Assembly: GCA_013350335.1 (NCBI GenBank) | Contig: CM023538.1 | Coordinates: 59,881,080 to 59,945,079 of the forward strand | Length of the DNA stretch: 64,000 bases | Source of the DNA: Chimonanthus salicifolius | Lineage: Eukaryota > Streptophyta > Magnoliopsida > Laurales > Calycanthaceae | Direction of reading: 5' to 3' | Shown: positions 11,159-24,500 of the stretch, in pieces | Layout: every line of letters starts with the position of its first letter | How positions within the stretch are numbered: the stretch's first letter is position 1 | Position numbers and translations under genes: made by a program | Notes under the pieces: model-generated | Told to the model about the DNA's origin: nothing | Database searches by the model: none | The model's input: only the letters and a program-made list of their open reading frames with translations

Positions 11159-12650
11159 GTGAGATTGGGTTCTTTTTTCTTTGCTGGAATTTTTTGTGTT
11201 GGCTTTTTGTTTTTTGAATTTCTTTAATTTGTAGTGTTTTGATTTTTTTTGGGATACTCAGATCTGGGTGGAAAGATGGTTTTCTGGGTCTTTCTTGTTT
11301 TGGCAAATTTTGCTGGAATATAGGGTGAGATTTTACATGGGAGCTGTTTTACTTTTCTGATTGGTATGATTTAGTGGAAAAAGGACCAAAATGAGATCTC
11401 TCAGGCCTTAGAATAGTAAAATTCGTTCAAAATTCATGGTCTTGTTTTCATGTTGGGTGAGAGCTCGTAGTTATTTTTTTGAATGGGTGGCAGCTCGTAG
11501 TTATGGTGATGAGAAATGGGCGTAGGGAGTGATTATGATGTTTATGTAGAAGCCTAAAATGAATTTGGTAAATGAGGTGTGACCGAATGAGAAAGATGCG
11601 AAATGGAGTGGGGTATGACTGTCTTAGTAACTATAGGTGAAATTTGATGAATCTACCCTGTAGACAATGAAGGATCTTGCACTACCTATAAAATTGATGA
11701 AACCGATGCAGTGAGTGAGGATTAAATGTGTGAAATGCTTTATTATTATTATTATTATTATTACAAATTTTAGAATGGTATTCATCTAGAAGCATGCAAT
11801 GAATTTGAGAAATGGGAATAGAAAACATACGCAATTCAAGCATGGGGCTGAGTTATAGACAATGGAGGATTCTGTACTACCTATAAAGTAGAGAGAGAGG
11901 ACTTAAAGTCTTTTTGCAAGGTCTTTTTCTCGTTACCTTTTTTAGTAAACTGATGAATGGTTACATTGAGTGTTCAGAGTTTGGAAGTGTTGTGTAATTA
12001 AAATTTGAGAATAGAATGTAGGGAGAGTGCAGCTCTTTAAGCATTTTGATAGATTTTATTTGTATGGGAATGAAAAAGGAAATGTATGAATGTGTGTGAG
12101 ATGTGATTGGTTTTAGCAAGGAATAACAAGACATGAAGGCGGGTTCGGTTACGTGCATTCTTTTCTCTTCGTAATTGATTTAATTTTTTGAATGGTATAT
12201 ATTTAGTTGACAATATATTGCGGAGCTATGTACATTTTGATCCCTTCTTGCATGTCTGTGTGATATAGGGAGAGTTACTTAGTGAGATTCCTCGGGGAAA
12301 TTTTCCATCTAATGTGGATTGAGCCCATGTAGTTGGCTGGGATGTGTGGTGGATCACTTGGATAGGAGGTCGGCCTTTCTCCTCTGTGCATCATCCCAAC
12401 CACGTGAGATTATCCATGGAAAATCAATACTTTATAGCAGTTAAATTTCATGGTCCAAGGAACAACGCTAGGATGATCAGACGGCAATGGAAATCCCTCC
12501 TCTAATCCTTGTCCCCAACACATCTGACCCAACTATGTAATGCCTAGCCTAGGAATGATGGTCAATTTCCGTAATTAAGGAAACTGCCAATACCCTTTGC
12601 ATACCCCTTAATCTTGTAGTGTAGAAAAATTGCCATCCATTTAAGTCCTA

Positions 12651-12651
<1 letters not shown>

Positions 12652-12678
<27 letters not shown>
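12652..12678. repeat. (CT)n microsatellite in the leader intron
   Basis: About 13 CT units within the predicted leader intron (11159-15538). Confidence 0.9.
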
Positions 12679-12682
<4 letters not shown>

Positions 12683-12922
12683 ATTCATGTTAAATATACA
12701 TGTATAATCAAAGTGTCATTGGAAACGTGTGTTAACTCAACATTTAAAAAAAATATGTATGGTACGGGAATTGCTAATTATGATGCACCCTTGACCTCTT
12801 CATATTGCACTCCATTGAAGAGGAACTCATTTTCCTTTTCCACAAAAGATGTCAAATGTGCCTCAATTCATGCCATTTTAGCCTAGAATATATGATTGAT
12901 GGTGATATTTTTGTTCAGGAAG

Positions 12923-13326
12923 TGATGTAGGACACGCAACAAAGACCTTTTTATTATTTACTATTTTTGTATTTCCGCATTATTTTTAATTTAGAATTCT
13001 TGTGTCAAAAGGAAGCCAGGTCGATGACCTTTCTAGTTTATTTAGGACTCTAAAGATGAGTTTAGAAGTTGTAAACGAACTGGAAAACCACTCACGTGGC
13101 CTTCCAAATTCGTCTAGGACAGTCGTTCATAGAGGCCTTTGCTATTTTGAGTTGGTAGGTTTCTTATAAATACCAATAGGTGTAAAGAAGAGGATACCTC
13201 TTCAAATATTATGAAATAAAATCAGATTTGTTTATCCTTTCCTTAGAGCACATGGTTATCTTCTCTTTTTTGCCTCTAGTTGTAGACGAATCCATTGACT
13301 GGCTGAGTTCCAGAGTCGCATCTACA
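12923..13326 (+). mobile_element. Possible solo LTR in the leader intron
   Basis: Begins TGATGTAGGACACG and ends GCATCTACA, i.e. TG...CA. It contains 'cttataaataccaatagg' (TATA-like, 13160s) and, some 60 bp later, 'atgaaataaaatcag' (polyadenylation-like), the order found in an LTR. The 5-bp flanks do not match, so the boundaries are uncertain and this could be part of a longer element. Confidence 0.3.
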
Positions 13327-15556
13327 GATCTTGGGCTTAATCCAAGGTGAAGACTCCATATACTGAAGATCTGGGCATTATCCGAGTGCTATATACATCG
13401 CATGTTGTTTCCGCCCCTCTTGCCGTCATCACCTTTGCTTCTTGAACCTGTTTCGGCTCTTTTCCAGACAGGTACAGTTTCTGTTTTCTATCCCTCTTCC
13501 TTCATCTTCTTCCTCTTAGCTTCTTCTTTCTCTTTTCTCCACTTCTTAGCTTCCACCATTGCTCCCTTCCTCCACACTCTATTTCCGCCGCAAGCCACTT
13601 CCGTTTTCCCCTTTTTCTTTTCTTAACCCAATCGCATACCCCTCTTTCCCATTCGTATTTTACCCTAAGTTCAACCCTAACTTAAGTCCCACACGTGCCA
13701 AAGCAGCCCCTATTCAAGTTAGATTCCACACGTGTGACAATTTGTACATGTGTGACCCGTTCTTTCGTCGGGACTGATTAAGTTATTTGATTTTCTCCCC
13801 ACTTCTGCTACATTAAGAAGAGTATAAGTAAGTGGTACCTTTCAAAAAAAAGAAAAAGAGAGAGTATAAGTGGTTTTTAGGATTAGGATTTCGGATACTG
13901 TTGAGAAAAGTAAAAATACACGGATGTAGATAATCAATAGAATCCAATTTTTAGGGTTTTTCAAGGGAAAAAAAAACTGCAAAAAAATGTGTAAATACAG
14001 TTTGTAATTAGTTAATTTTGTATGGAAATTGAAGGAAGATTATACAAAAAATGTTGAAATAGCAGGAGGATGTAATGTACTGATGCATTTCTGATGGACA
14101 TGAAAGTGAAGGGAAAACACTTAAGATGATCTGATTATGGATTTGGAGCGGTTTTAGTATAAGTAATATTTGTGATTTGCTGAGTTGAAATGATCAAATC
14201 TCTGAAAGAAAGTAACAAATGGAATTCAGTCTTTTAAGTGCCTGTTGTGACTTGTGCATGATATGTGAGTGGCTCAATAGATTAAGAAGGTTTTAACAGG
14301 GGAATTGTTTAATCTCACAATAAAAGGGAAAGGGAGATTGCTTAAAGAATCTGCAAAACCAGCAACATTGATGGAGATAGGGTTCTTTATTTGTGCTGTC
14401 AGGAGAGAGATAGAGATGGTGGGGGAGATGTGTGTCTTTGTGCTGAATGGATGCTTACAGGGAAAGGGGAATCTTGTATTACTGATGATGGAACCATTGT
14501 TTTCTTTGTCACGAAACGTTGCTTGAGCAAAAGTTATCAACATCATCATCACCATGATCAAGCCATTTATCTCATCAGTTTGAGGTTGGCATTTTGTATT
14601 TTGATTTGGCTAAAATAACAACTTAATATTTTATGTAAATAAAGCATGATTCAGGTTACAACATGTCAATAGCTTCGAAGTTTTTCTTCACTACTTTCAA
14701 AGTTACATGTTTGCATAAATTCCAATCTGTGTTGTGACATTCTGCAGATTCTTCAAAATGAGCTAAATATCCGTTTTGGGCTCTCCTTGAAACATGTATT
14801 CCAAAATGACAGTCTTGTGTATGTCCACAAGAAAAAAGATACTACACATGTATTTATCTTTCTTTTTTTAATCCAAATATCAGATTTCATTAACTTAGAT
14901 TTTTAGAAGCTGTGTCCACCTTTCTAATGGAAATGTTTATGCAAAGCATGTGGTGTTGCAGTCATATGGTCTGTCATAGCTCCCTTTGTGGAAGTGATTT
15001 AGTCCTAATATAAGAATTTAGTTTTTTAAAACTGACTATATGGTGCGTCCTATGTTGTACAGATCTCTGTCTTGTTACATTGTTTTCTAAGATAAAATTA
15101 TTACAACACCTTTTCTTCTTTTTAAACCCAACTGATCATTGAAATGTTTGTTTGTTGATTGTTTATGTAAATTTTGTACTAGTTTTGAATGGTAGTTTGC
15201 TAAAGTTGTTATGCATGCATTGTTTAGTTGGAAAGGTCATTCTTCATCTGATGACATCTACTTTCTGGATTTTTTTTTATGCCTGGCAATGTTATTTTCA
15301 GAGTGGGGCCTTATGTATGGCATCCATAGCTAATATTTCAGCACCCCCATGTAAGGTTCTAATGTAGTTCATTTTGTACAGGTGATTGATACAAGTTTTA
15401 TGTATTTCTACGAACTTGTATGAATGCACGATGACACTTCATGTCATTACTTCAGAATTCAGATAGTTGTGAATGTGGTGAGGTATTTCTGCTGTGAATG
15501 CATTGACATAGGTGGAATACCTCAGGCATAATTTTTAGTCTGTTATTGAGAAAAAA

Positions 15557-18500
15557 ATGCCTTCATGGTGGGGGAAATCTTCATCAAAAAAAGTAAAAAA
15601 GATGACAAGCAAGGATAATATAGTAGATACATCATGTAAATTAAAGATACAATCTGAAGAGAAAGGAAATATTAAATCAGGAGGTTCTCGAAGGCGTACT
15701 AGGGATGCTACTTCAGAAAAGGAGTTTCAGTCACGAGCTGGGTCGCGGTCACCTTCACCCTCTACGCAAGTGTCACGCTGTCAAAGTTTTGTCGAGAGGT
15801 CACATGCACAGCCACTTCCACTGCCTGGGAGTCACCCTTCATGCATAGGGCGCACAGCCTCAGGAATCAGTATATCAAGACCACCATTGGAAAAATGTGG
15901 CAACTCGTCAGTGATTTTGCCTGCCCCTAAACCAAACATCTTAAGCAGGCCAGATTCTGCAGATGTCGATGGAGATTTGGCCACAGCTTCTGTATCTAGC
16001 ATTGGCTCCAGCGATAGTGATGATCCAATTGATTCTCGTCTTCTTAGTCCTCCAGGGAATTCTTATGAGGAGGGAAGCAGAAATGTTGCAAACAGCCCTA
16101 TCAGGTAACTTAGTGATCATCTTACTAAGCACCATGATGTTTGGATAGATGTGTTCCTGAAGGGCTTATGAGATTATGTATTTATTACTGGCTTGTGATT
16201 GCCTTACACCGTTATCTAATGCTATGCAATAAGGACAGAAAGCTCATATGGTTTTTCCTGTGTCAACATATGTAGACTCAAGGACTCGTCTTATTCTGGA
16301 ATCTAAATTCTACTTGTCCAATCGAGTGTTTTTGTCAGCACCCACTTTTATGTCCAAGTTACATATCTTCGGCTTGTTGATTCCATTTTATAACATTTTC
16401 TTCTTTTGTGCTTGATGAAGTGTAACACCCAAGGATCACTCCCCAGTCATAACCAGGAGTAGTTCACGAGAAACACTGAAGGCAGCTAATTCTTTATTCA
16501 ATAACCAGAGCCTCTCTTCTTCACCGAAAAGGGGATTTTTAAGTACATATTCACCCAGCATACAAATTCCTCACCAGGGAATTTTTGGTATTGGAAGTGC
16601 TCCAGATAGTTCAAAGTCAAGCCCTTCTAGAAGTCCTATGAGAGCAGTTTACCCAGACCAAATCACAGGCACTTCCTTTTGGGTGGCAAAGCCCTACCCA
16701 GATGTTACCCTACTTGGATCTGGCCAATGCTCCAGTCCTGGTTCTGGGAATAATTCTGGGCATAACTCAATGGGAGGAGATATATCTGGACAAATATTTT
16801 GGCAGCATAGCAGGGGCAGCCCAGAGTGTTCTCCAATTCCTAGCCCCAGAATGACAAGTCCTGGGCCAAGCTCTAGGATTCAAAGTGGTGCTGTCACTCC
16901 ACTCCATCCACGTGCTGGTGGGGTGGCCTCAGAATCACCAACAAGCTGGCCTGATGATGGAAAACAACAGAGCCACCGGTTGCCATTGCCGCCTATAACG
17001 ATTTGTAATTCTTGTCCTTTTTCTCCATCAAATTCAGCAGCAGCTACCTCTTCCTCAGTTCCAAGGAGCCCTGGAAGGGCAGAGAATCCCACAAGTCCTG
17101 GTTCGCGCTGGAAGAAGGGAAAGTTACTTGGTAGAGGCACATTTGGAGATGTTTATGTAGGTTTTAACAGGTTTGCATTTCAACCTTTGAGTTAATTTGA
17201 GAAGTTTGACCCCTTTGAACATATTTTTTGGGTGCAAACTTTTAAAGTGTCCTTCTGAGACCATGTGGTTAGCCATGTCAAGTATTTGCTTGTCACTGTA
17301 GACTCTTTTCTTGTTCACTGTTCATGTGAAAATTTAAAATTTAGGCATTTTTTATTACAGTGATGTGTGTGGGTGGGGTGGGGTGGGGGGGACTTATTTT
17401 GTGTGACGCACAACTTTTGTGGCTTTTGTTCCATTGGACACAAGATGGGACAGTCCAAATCATTGTCCCCATTGTGAATGGAGTATGGCCTTGATGGCAT
17501 CCTTAGAATGACATTGCAATTGCCCAATTCCTTTATTTATTTATTTATTTTGAAGAGAATTTGATCAGTTCCTTTTGATAGCAATGAACTGAATAATGGT
17601 TATGCTTAATGCACAATGGAGCGCAATATTTGGGTGAATGTCACGGAGCCCAATATTTGGATGAAAGGTCATTGCAATGGCTTTTAGTTTCTAAGATCTT
17701 TGTAGAAGCCATCTCATGTCATTTTATAGTGTGTAAGGGGGTAGTGGATATTGGAAAAATGTGGTCATGATCTTGCTGTCTTCTGTTCTTGTAAATTTTG
17801 GATTTGTCATTGCTTAATTCCATGTGTTCTTTCTGTTCTTATTCTGCTGTTGTCGTTCAGTGAAAGCGGTGAAATGTGTGCAATGAAGGAAGTCGCACTA
17901 TTTTCTGATGATGCTAAGTCTAAAGAAAGTGCAAAGCAATTGATGCAAGTAAGTCCCTTCTAAATGGAAGCCAAAGGTGTTTGAATGTAGCATTTTTCTT
18001 TTGAAAGTTCATACTTTTTTTGGGGAAATTCATTTGAGTGAGGCATAAAGTTGATATTTTGTGATATTGTCTTTGCAATTTTTGGGGTGTTGTTTTCTAT
18101 TAGTTACAGTAGGAGTTTCTTATTTCTTGTCTCATACAGGAAATAACTCTTTTGAGTCGCTTGCGCCATCCGAATATAGTACAGTATTATGGATCAGAAA
18201 CGGTATGTTGTTGATCTCTACTAGTTGCCAAGGCTCTCTTTTTTCTTTTTACTGTTGCACTTTTCTGTAGAGATAAATGCACATTTTACCGGAGCGTTGA
18301 TTTTATTAGCACTCACCTGAGTTCATAGAATAGACAATCCTATGATTTATTTGGAGGGGCTTTCTGAGGAGACAAACAGAATGTCAAAAGCAAGCTAACT
18401 TATTGTCATGTTAGGATTAGCCCATCAGCATGAGTTTTGGCCTGTGGTCCATCTATTATGGTATGTGTAGTGGGAAAGCATTGTCACTTTGTTTCCTTAA

Positions 18501-21500
18501 AAATCTGTATAATTGCCATTTTTGTTTACCTTAATTTGCTCTACGATTCTTTCCTTTCATAAAATCACTGTTTCAAAAAAAAAAAAAACGTTCTTCTTGA
18601 ATTTGAACAATTAGACGCCCATTATCGCACACACATCCTCTCAGTTAGATACATTTGAAGAACATAGAAAATCGCACAGACTCCCTTTTGATGTTTGGAT
18701 TTTTATTTCTCGGGTTTTACTCAAACTATAAAATAATAATAATAATATTTCACAATTTTCTCCGAGCTTTTGTTTTCGATGAGATGATATTTATAGGTTA
18801 AGATTTCTTTTCTAAAGAAAGATTCCCTAAGTTTTCAAAGAGGTGTTTTGAAACTCTGAGTTTTTAAAAGTCTCCAAATTTTTAATTTAAATCCTTGCCT
18901 TGTGAGTAAATATGAAAGCAATCCCAACCTGAGTGGGCCCCGTGGGACCCACGCCTCACCCTTCCAAAACGCCCTACCCATTTGCATTCTACCCTCTCAC
19001 GTCCCTCAGCATTAGAAAAACCTAACCCTTCATTTATCCTTTCTCTCCTCACCGCCAACGTCTCTTTCTCAAAGCAACAATAGCCACCCAGCCCTTCATC
19101 TCTACCAATCGGTAGGTCTTTTCCTCTCATCTTTACATTTCCTTATTACATTAGGTTAGAAATTGGGTCATTTTCTTTTTATAATTTCTATTTTACTTAT
19201 GAAATCATTTAATGTATATTGATTTATTTTTGTTTCTATGATTAAATCCTTGTTAAATCTTTGTTTTGTTTTAATTGATTACTTAAATGTTTGTGGTATC
19301 TTGCTGAGAAAAAAAAAAATGAGAGGAGTTTTTCTCAGAAAACTATTTTTCAAAAGTATGTATATGTTTCAGTTAATGGAATCATTATCATATATTATCA
19401 GTGGTGTTATTATTATTAGCATTATTTTCGCCTTTTGTTTGGTGGTATGATCCTTGTCAGCCACTTTTAAATTGGGGATTTTCATAAGAAAAGATGGTTT
19501 TCTGATTTCTAATGGGGAAAAATAATATCGTGGCTCTGTGTATAGACTTATAAAATCGTTGAAAAACCTTATTGCCGTCCTGTGTTTTCGATTTCGAGTA
19601 ATAATTTGAAATCAGTTTTCTCTTCCATTTGTTTGTCATGTTTTCCTTTTTTAGTGTGATGGGTTTTGTTCCTACTGGTTGTTAAGCGGGAGGTAGTGTA
19701 ACGACCTGTCCCGCTAGCACAATATTGTCCGCTTTGGGCCTACACACAGATCCGCACGGCTTTGCTTTGGCGAGCCAACCCACTGTTGCTCTCAAAAGGC
19801 CTTGTGCTAGAAGGAGGAAGGCTACTACTTATATACCAGGGAATTTCCAATGCCACTAGCAATGTGAGACTTTTTGGGGCAGGGTATTACAGGTAGTTGA
19901 CCCGTTTCCAAAAAAAAAAAATTGTCCGATATCCTTTTTTGGATAGTGTTTTGAGATGTTTCGGAGATAACGCACCTGTAGCGGGACGGGGCGTTACACT
20001 TGTGCTGTTATGTGGTTTCCAGTTGAACATGTGTATATATGAGATTGTTTATCATTAAAGCTCTCTATTTAATGTGAGTTATCTATGAAATCGTTTTACC
20101 ATTAAAGTTTTCCATTTAATGTGAGTTAAGATGTTAACTCCAATAACGATGATGATGATGATGATGGGGAAAATGAGGTACTTCTTGCTATTAGTAGGGC
20201 ACTTTCTTGGTGGTTTAATGGGGGAAATGAAAGTGGGAGACTCAATGTAGAGGGGGATTCTGCTAATGCCATTGCATGGGTATCTGGTAGGACGAAAGCT
20301 CCTTGTGGGCTTCTTTTATTTCTGGAGATATATCCTCACATTGCAGAGGCAGAGACATCTCAGTCAGGCAAGTAAAGCAGTTTGCTGATGTGGTGGCAGA
20401 TTTTTTTGTCCAAAATAGGAGTGGATTCATTAGGGTCTTGTGAGTTATTTGTAATTATTGGGAGAGTGTATTCCTTTTTGGTTGACGAATATGGTTTCTC
20501 TTTTCTTTCTCGCCTTTTGTTTGATGATCTAATATGTCTCCTACACTGTACTTTTTCCTTGGTTTCAAAGAATTTTCTTTTGGTTACTTCTTCCAAAAAA
20601 AAGAAGGAAAAAAGAAAGAAAGAGAGGAAGTAGCTCATGATCATCATTATCATCCTGTGACTTTATGTTAAATGTACTCTTCTTGAACAGGTAGACGAGA
20701 ATTTGTATATCTACTTGGAGTATGTTTCTGGTGGTTCTATCCATAAGCTTCTTCAGGAGTATGGGCAGTTTGGTGAACTAGCTATTCGTAGTTACACCCA
20801 GCAAATCCTTTCAGGACTTGCATACTTGCATACTAAGAATACCGTTCACAGGTGTGTGATACTTTTCCTAGTTTCTCACTTTCTAGTACTTGAACTGATT
20901 GGTCAATTGTTATAGGAGCAGAGTTTTAGTAAGATTGTATTCACTTTTTTGACCTCTTTCCATATGGCCATACATTCGAATTGTGTGATGTACGCCGTGC
21001 TCAGTTTCTGCCTTATGAATCAACTCCCCTTTATAACAGGCTGATCCAATCATCGCTCTAGTCCCACATGTAAATGAATGGAGCATGTTAATTTTTGAAT
21101 TTTAATTTATATTTATTTGTTTTTGAGAAAATCTTTTGTACACTGGCCCTATGGTCCATCTGATGAGTGGTCCAGCAATTTTTTTTGGCTCAAGTATCAA
21201 CAATGGCCCCACCATGGGAAGAACTTGGATCATACAATCTCCTTTTTTAATTTTTTGAGAGGTAAACCATGGCCATATTGCCTCCTTGGCTTCGACAATC
21301 GCATGGGAAGATAGGTAAATTACAAAACATCATGTATGACAAATAAATTATATTTACTGTTTTCTATTTCTTTTGTAAGGTCTTTAGCTCTTGACTCCAT
21401 GCTTATGGCCAATCCACATTTCCTCCACAGGGACATCAAAGGTGCAAATATACTTGTAGATCCCAATGGACGTGTTAAGCTAGCCGATTTTGGGATGGCA

Positions 21501-24500
21501 AAGCATGTAAGTTATGCTGCTATATTCTAATCTCTTAGATATTCTGCTGCTCCCACTGCTACTGCTGCTAGAAACAAGGCTTAAAGAATAGGCTAAGTGC
21601 TCACCAACTTGGCTGAGTAAAATAAAATTTGACCACGGTTGAGGCTTTTCCATGTCCAGCTTCAAAAGAATGCCTACTATCTTTGCGAGTACCATGTATA
21701 TCTTCATTTTGGAGTCAAGCGTATCCAAGATATGTTTCCCTTCCACAAATGCACCCCTGTGATTCCCTAATGATCTTCCGAGTGGCCTCCCTAAGTCTGC
21801 CCACCAGGACCTTAGCCAACAACTTATAGATACAACCTACCAAGCTAATATGCCTGAAATGAGATGCTTGGGAGGTCTGTCTCTTTTGAGGATGAGCATG
21901 ATAAATGAGTTTTTTAGCTCCTTGTTAACCATACCCTTAATTTTTTTTAAAGAACCTCACGAAATCATCTCGAATACCTTTGGAAAGGCCTTAACAAATC
22001 TTTGGTTAAAGCCATTGAGTCTTGAAGTCTGATCACCCTCCATTATCCCCTTCCATACTATACAAGGCTTTCAAGATTTTTATTTTTATTTTTGAGAAGC
22101 AAGGCTTTCAAGGTTTCTTCTTGTTCAAACTTTTCAAAAAAAAAAAAGAAGAAGATTTCTTCTTGTTCAAAATCCGTCTCCAGCCAACGAGCCTTCTCCA
22201 TGGAGACAGACTCAAAGGTCACACCATCCAATAAAGGTCTCCTACTTCTCCCAAAAACTAAAGAGTGGTTTACATGGGTATAAAGGGGGGACATGTTAGA
22301 GGTGCTAGGGACAATAGGATCTCCATTATGTTCATGTATAGGATTGAAAACCAGTTTCTTAGACAACTTCAAGCCAGTTTCGAACCTAGGTTCATTAGAT
22401 AGACCCCTTGGTGGATTAATCAACATACTGAGTACTATAGGATGACGAAATAAAGGATAGGACTGCACTTGGGACAGACAAAACTATTGCTGCATTCAGA
22501 GTGAACAGTTGTTGACTTGGAGGACCTCTAGGGCTGCCCCAAGACCTACGATAAGCACCCAAAACATTCAGATGTCCCAACATTGACCGCCAGAGAAGCC
22601 AAAGGAACCCATAGCCCTAGCTGAGACACCACAACATGAACCCTTGAGCCCAACCGAGACTTTGACTGAATAAAGATTGGAGAAACAAACTGTACTCATG
22701 GAACGTAAGGAGGAACGACAATATGAGAAGGTAAAGCATGGAAGTGGACAAAGAGCGAAGGGAACATGTTTCGTCCTTAGGAATGACTTCTGGAGTGGGA
22801 AGCTTGGTATGGAGGTTTGGATCCGCGACTGATGGGGAAGGGTAAGCCGGTCTGTGTTCCCAAAAGCTATCATCCTGTTGGGAATAAAAAGTCTCCATGA
22901 AATACCTCCTCTTGCTTCCCTAATCTCACATTCTCACTCCACCCTTCATCCATTCCCTACCAAGACCTTACTAGTTATCGACATTCTTTTTGTGATGCAT
23001 CTCTATGAAATAATTTGGTGTTTGTTGCCCCTCTTTTTTGTTGCCAGAGAACCTCAAGAAACCCACCTCTTCTTGAGTACGAGGGTGTTCGGTAAAACTT
23101 CAGATGCAGGCAGTCCCCCATAAGCCATGGGCATCGGGTGACTATAGGATTTAAACCTAGGACCTCTGGTTCTAGAGCCAAAGTGCATGCTTGTTGAGTT
23201 ATCCCGTGTGAGGTTTTTCCCCCCTCTTTTAGCCAAGTTGCATGAGATTTCTGCTGCCATTCGATTTCCTCTTTCCTCGTATGTTCTCATATATTGGCCC
23301 TACACTCCTTTTTCTCCCTCAATTTTGCATCTGTAAGATCTTTTTCTTCTTCGACCTCCTACACTTCAATCTCATTCAAAATTCATTCCTTGCTCGTGAG
23401 GCCCCGCCCAACATCCTACACTACTCTTTTATCTTCTGTTTCAAGAGTTAGCTTCTTAGAAGGACAAAGCCAGCCCACCCCTTAACCTCAAAATTGCCTC
23501 ACCAGTCCTTCACTTTGTCTATTAAACTGCCTGACATCCTACACCACTCTTTTATCTTTTGTTTCAAGAGTTTCAACTTCTTATGAATGACAAAGCCAGG
23601 CCACCCTTCGACCTCAAAACCGCCCCACCATTCCTTCACCTTGTCTATGAAGACTTTGTTCTCCAATCATGCATTATTAAGGGAGGTTTTCTACACAATT
23701 TTAGGTAATATTAAGTGCATTTGAGTTCCATAGTTACTTGAGTAGATCCCTCAAAGTGCTCTTTCTGATTTGTTACTTTGTTGGCTTTTTACTGAAGGGA
23801 AGCATTCTCTCGCTATCTCTCTAAATGGTAACTTCATTAAAAATACACAAGCCCTGCCGAAAGGAGAAATACAGAAAGTAGAGAAGGCACCAAGCCTCTA
23901 GAGAAAAAAATAGCACAAAACATCAAACCAGGAATAAAAAAGGAAAGAAAACAGGACCAGCAACTGCTAGAGGGAAAAAAATAATAAACAATGTGACAAA
24001 AAACTTCAAACGATACACTCCTTCCAGATGAATTCTTCATAGCTTTTTCAAGATGTAATGCATTTCCAAGAAAAGATATGGCAATATACTCATTTGTTCT
24101 GCTAGGATCTCTTCTTTCCTTTTAAGACACTGGGTTGGACTGAAAATCTAGAACCTCTTTTTTACGTTTTGAAGCACTGGATCAGTCTGAAATATCTTTC
24201 TTCTTCTGCAACATCTACTGACAGCTTTCAACCTTACACAACATGCCATCTTTTAGCTGATCCATGTCATTATTTTCATTCTTCATTCTTACAAATATCG
24301 TCCTTTGGGAATAAGGCAACATTAATTCAGATTTGAAAAAATAATAAAAGATGCCAAATTCCCAAGTATGTTGCAGGGTAATGCTGTGCCAAAACATCTG
24401 ACACCTGAACATTCTTGTGCAAAAACAGAATCTAAAGTGAATGTCTTGATTGAGAATTACTGCACCACTGTATTTCTATTCCGTTGGTTAGCTATATCAA

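Larger units (their letters stand above)
21540..23700 (-). mobile_element. Degenerate LINE reverse transcriptase in intron 6, antisense
   Basis: On the minus strand the pieces appear in LINE order from right to left: a 'FIDKVKEWW...[12 protein letters not shown]' block (23529-23665), then '[19 protein letters not shown]' (about 22170-22240), '[12 protein letters not shown]' (about 21985-22022), '[13 protein letters not shown]' (about 21865-21905), and '[11 protein letters not shown]' followed by 'LLKLDMEKP' (about 21650-21760). All are separated by stops and frame changes, so no product is possible. It accounts for much of the 3.9 kb intron. Confidence 0.65.

Noticed and set aside
10997..11227. 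Plus-strand 76-codon frame as the start of the kinase protein
   Set aside because: It begins at TTG, not ATG, and crosses the leader exon donor at 11159; YODA-type proteins start with the MPSWW-like sequence found at 15557.
16638..17195. Separate 185-codon gene
   Set aside because: This is exon 2 of the YODA-like gene; it is entered from 16421 in phase and left at 17170.
22058..22468. Minus-strand 136-codon open frame
   Set aside because: Part of the decayed LINE reverse transcriptase; flanking LINE blocks are in other frames.
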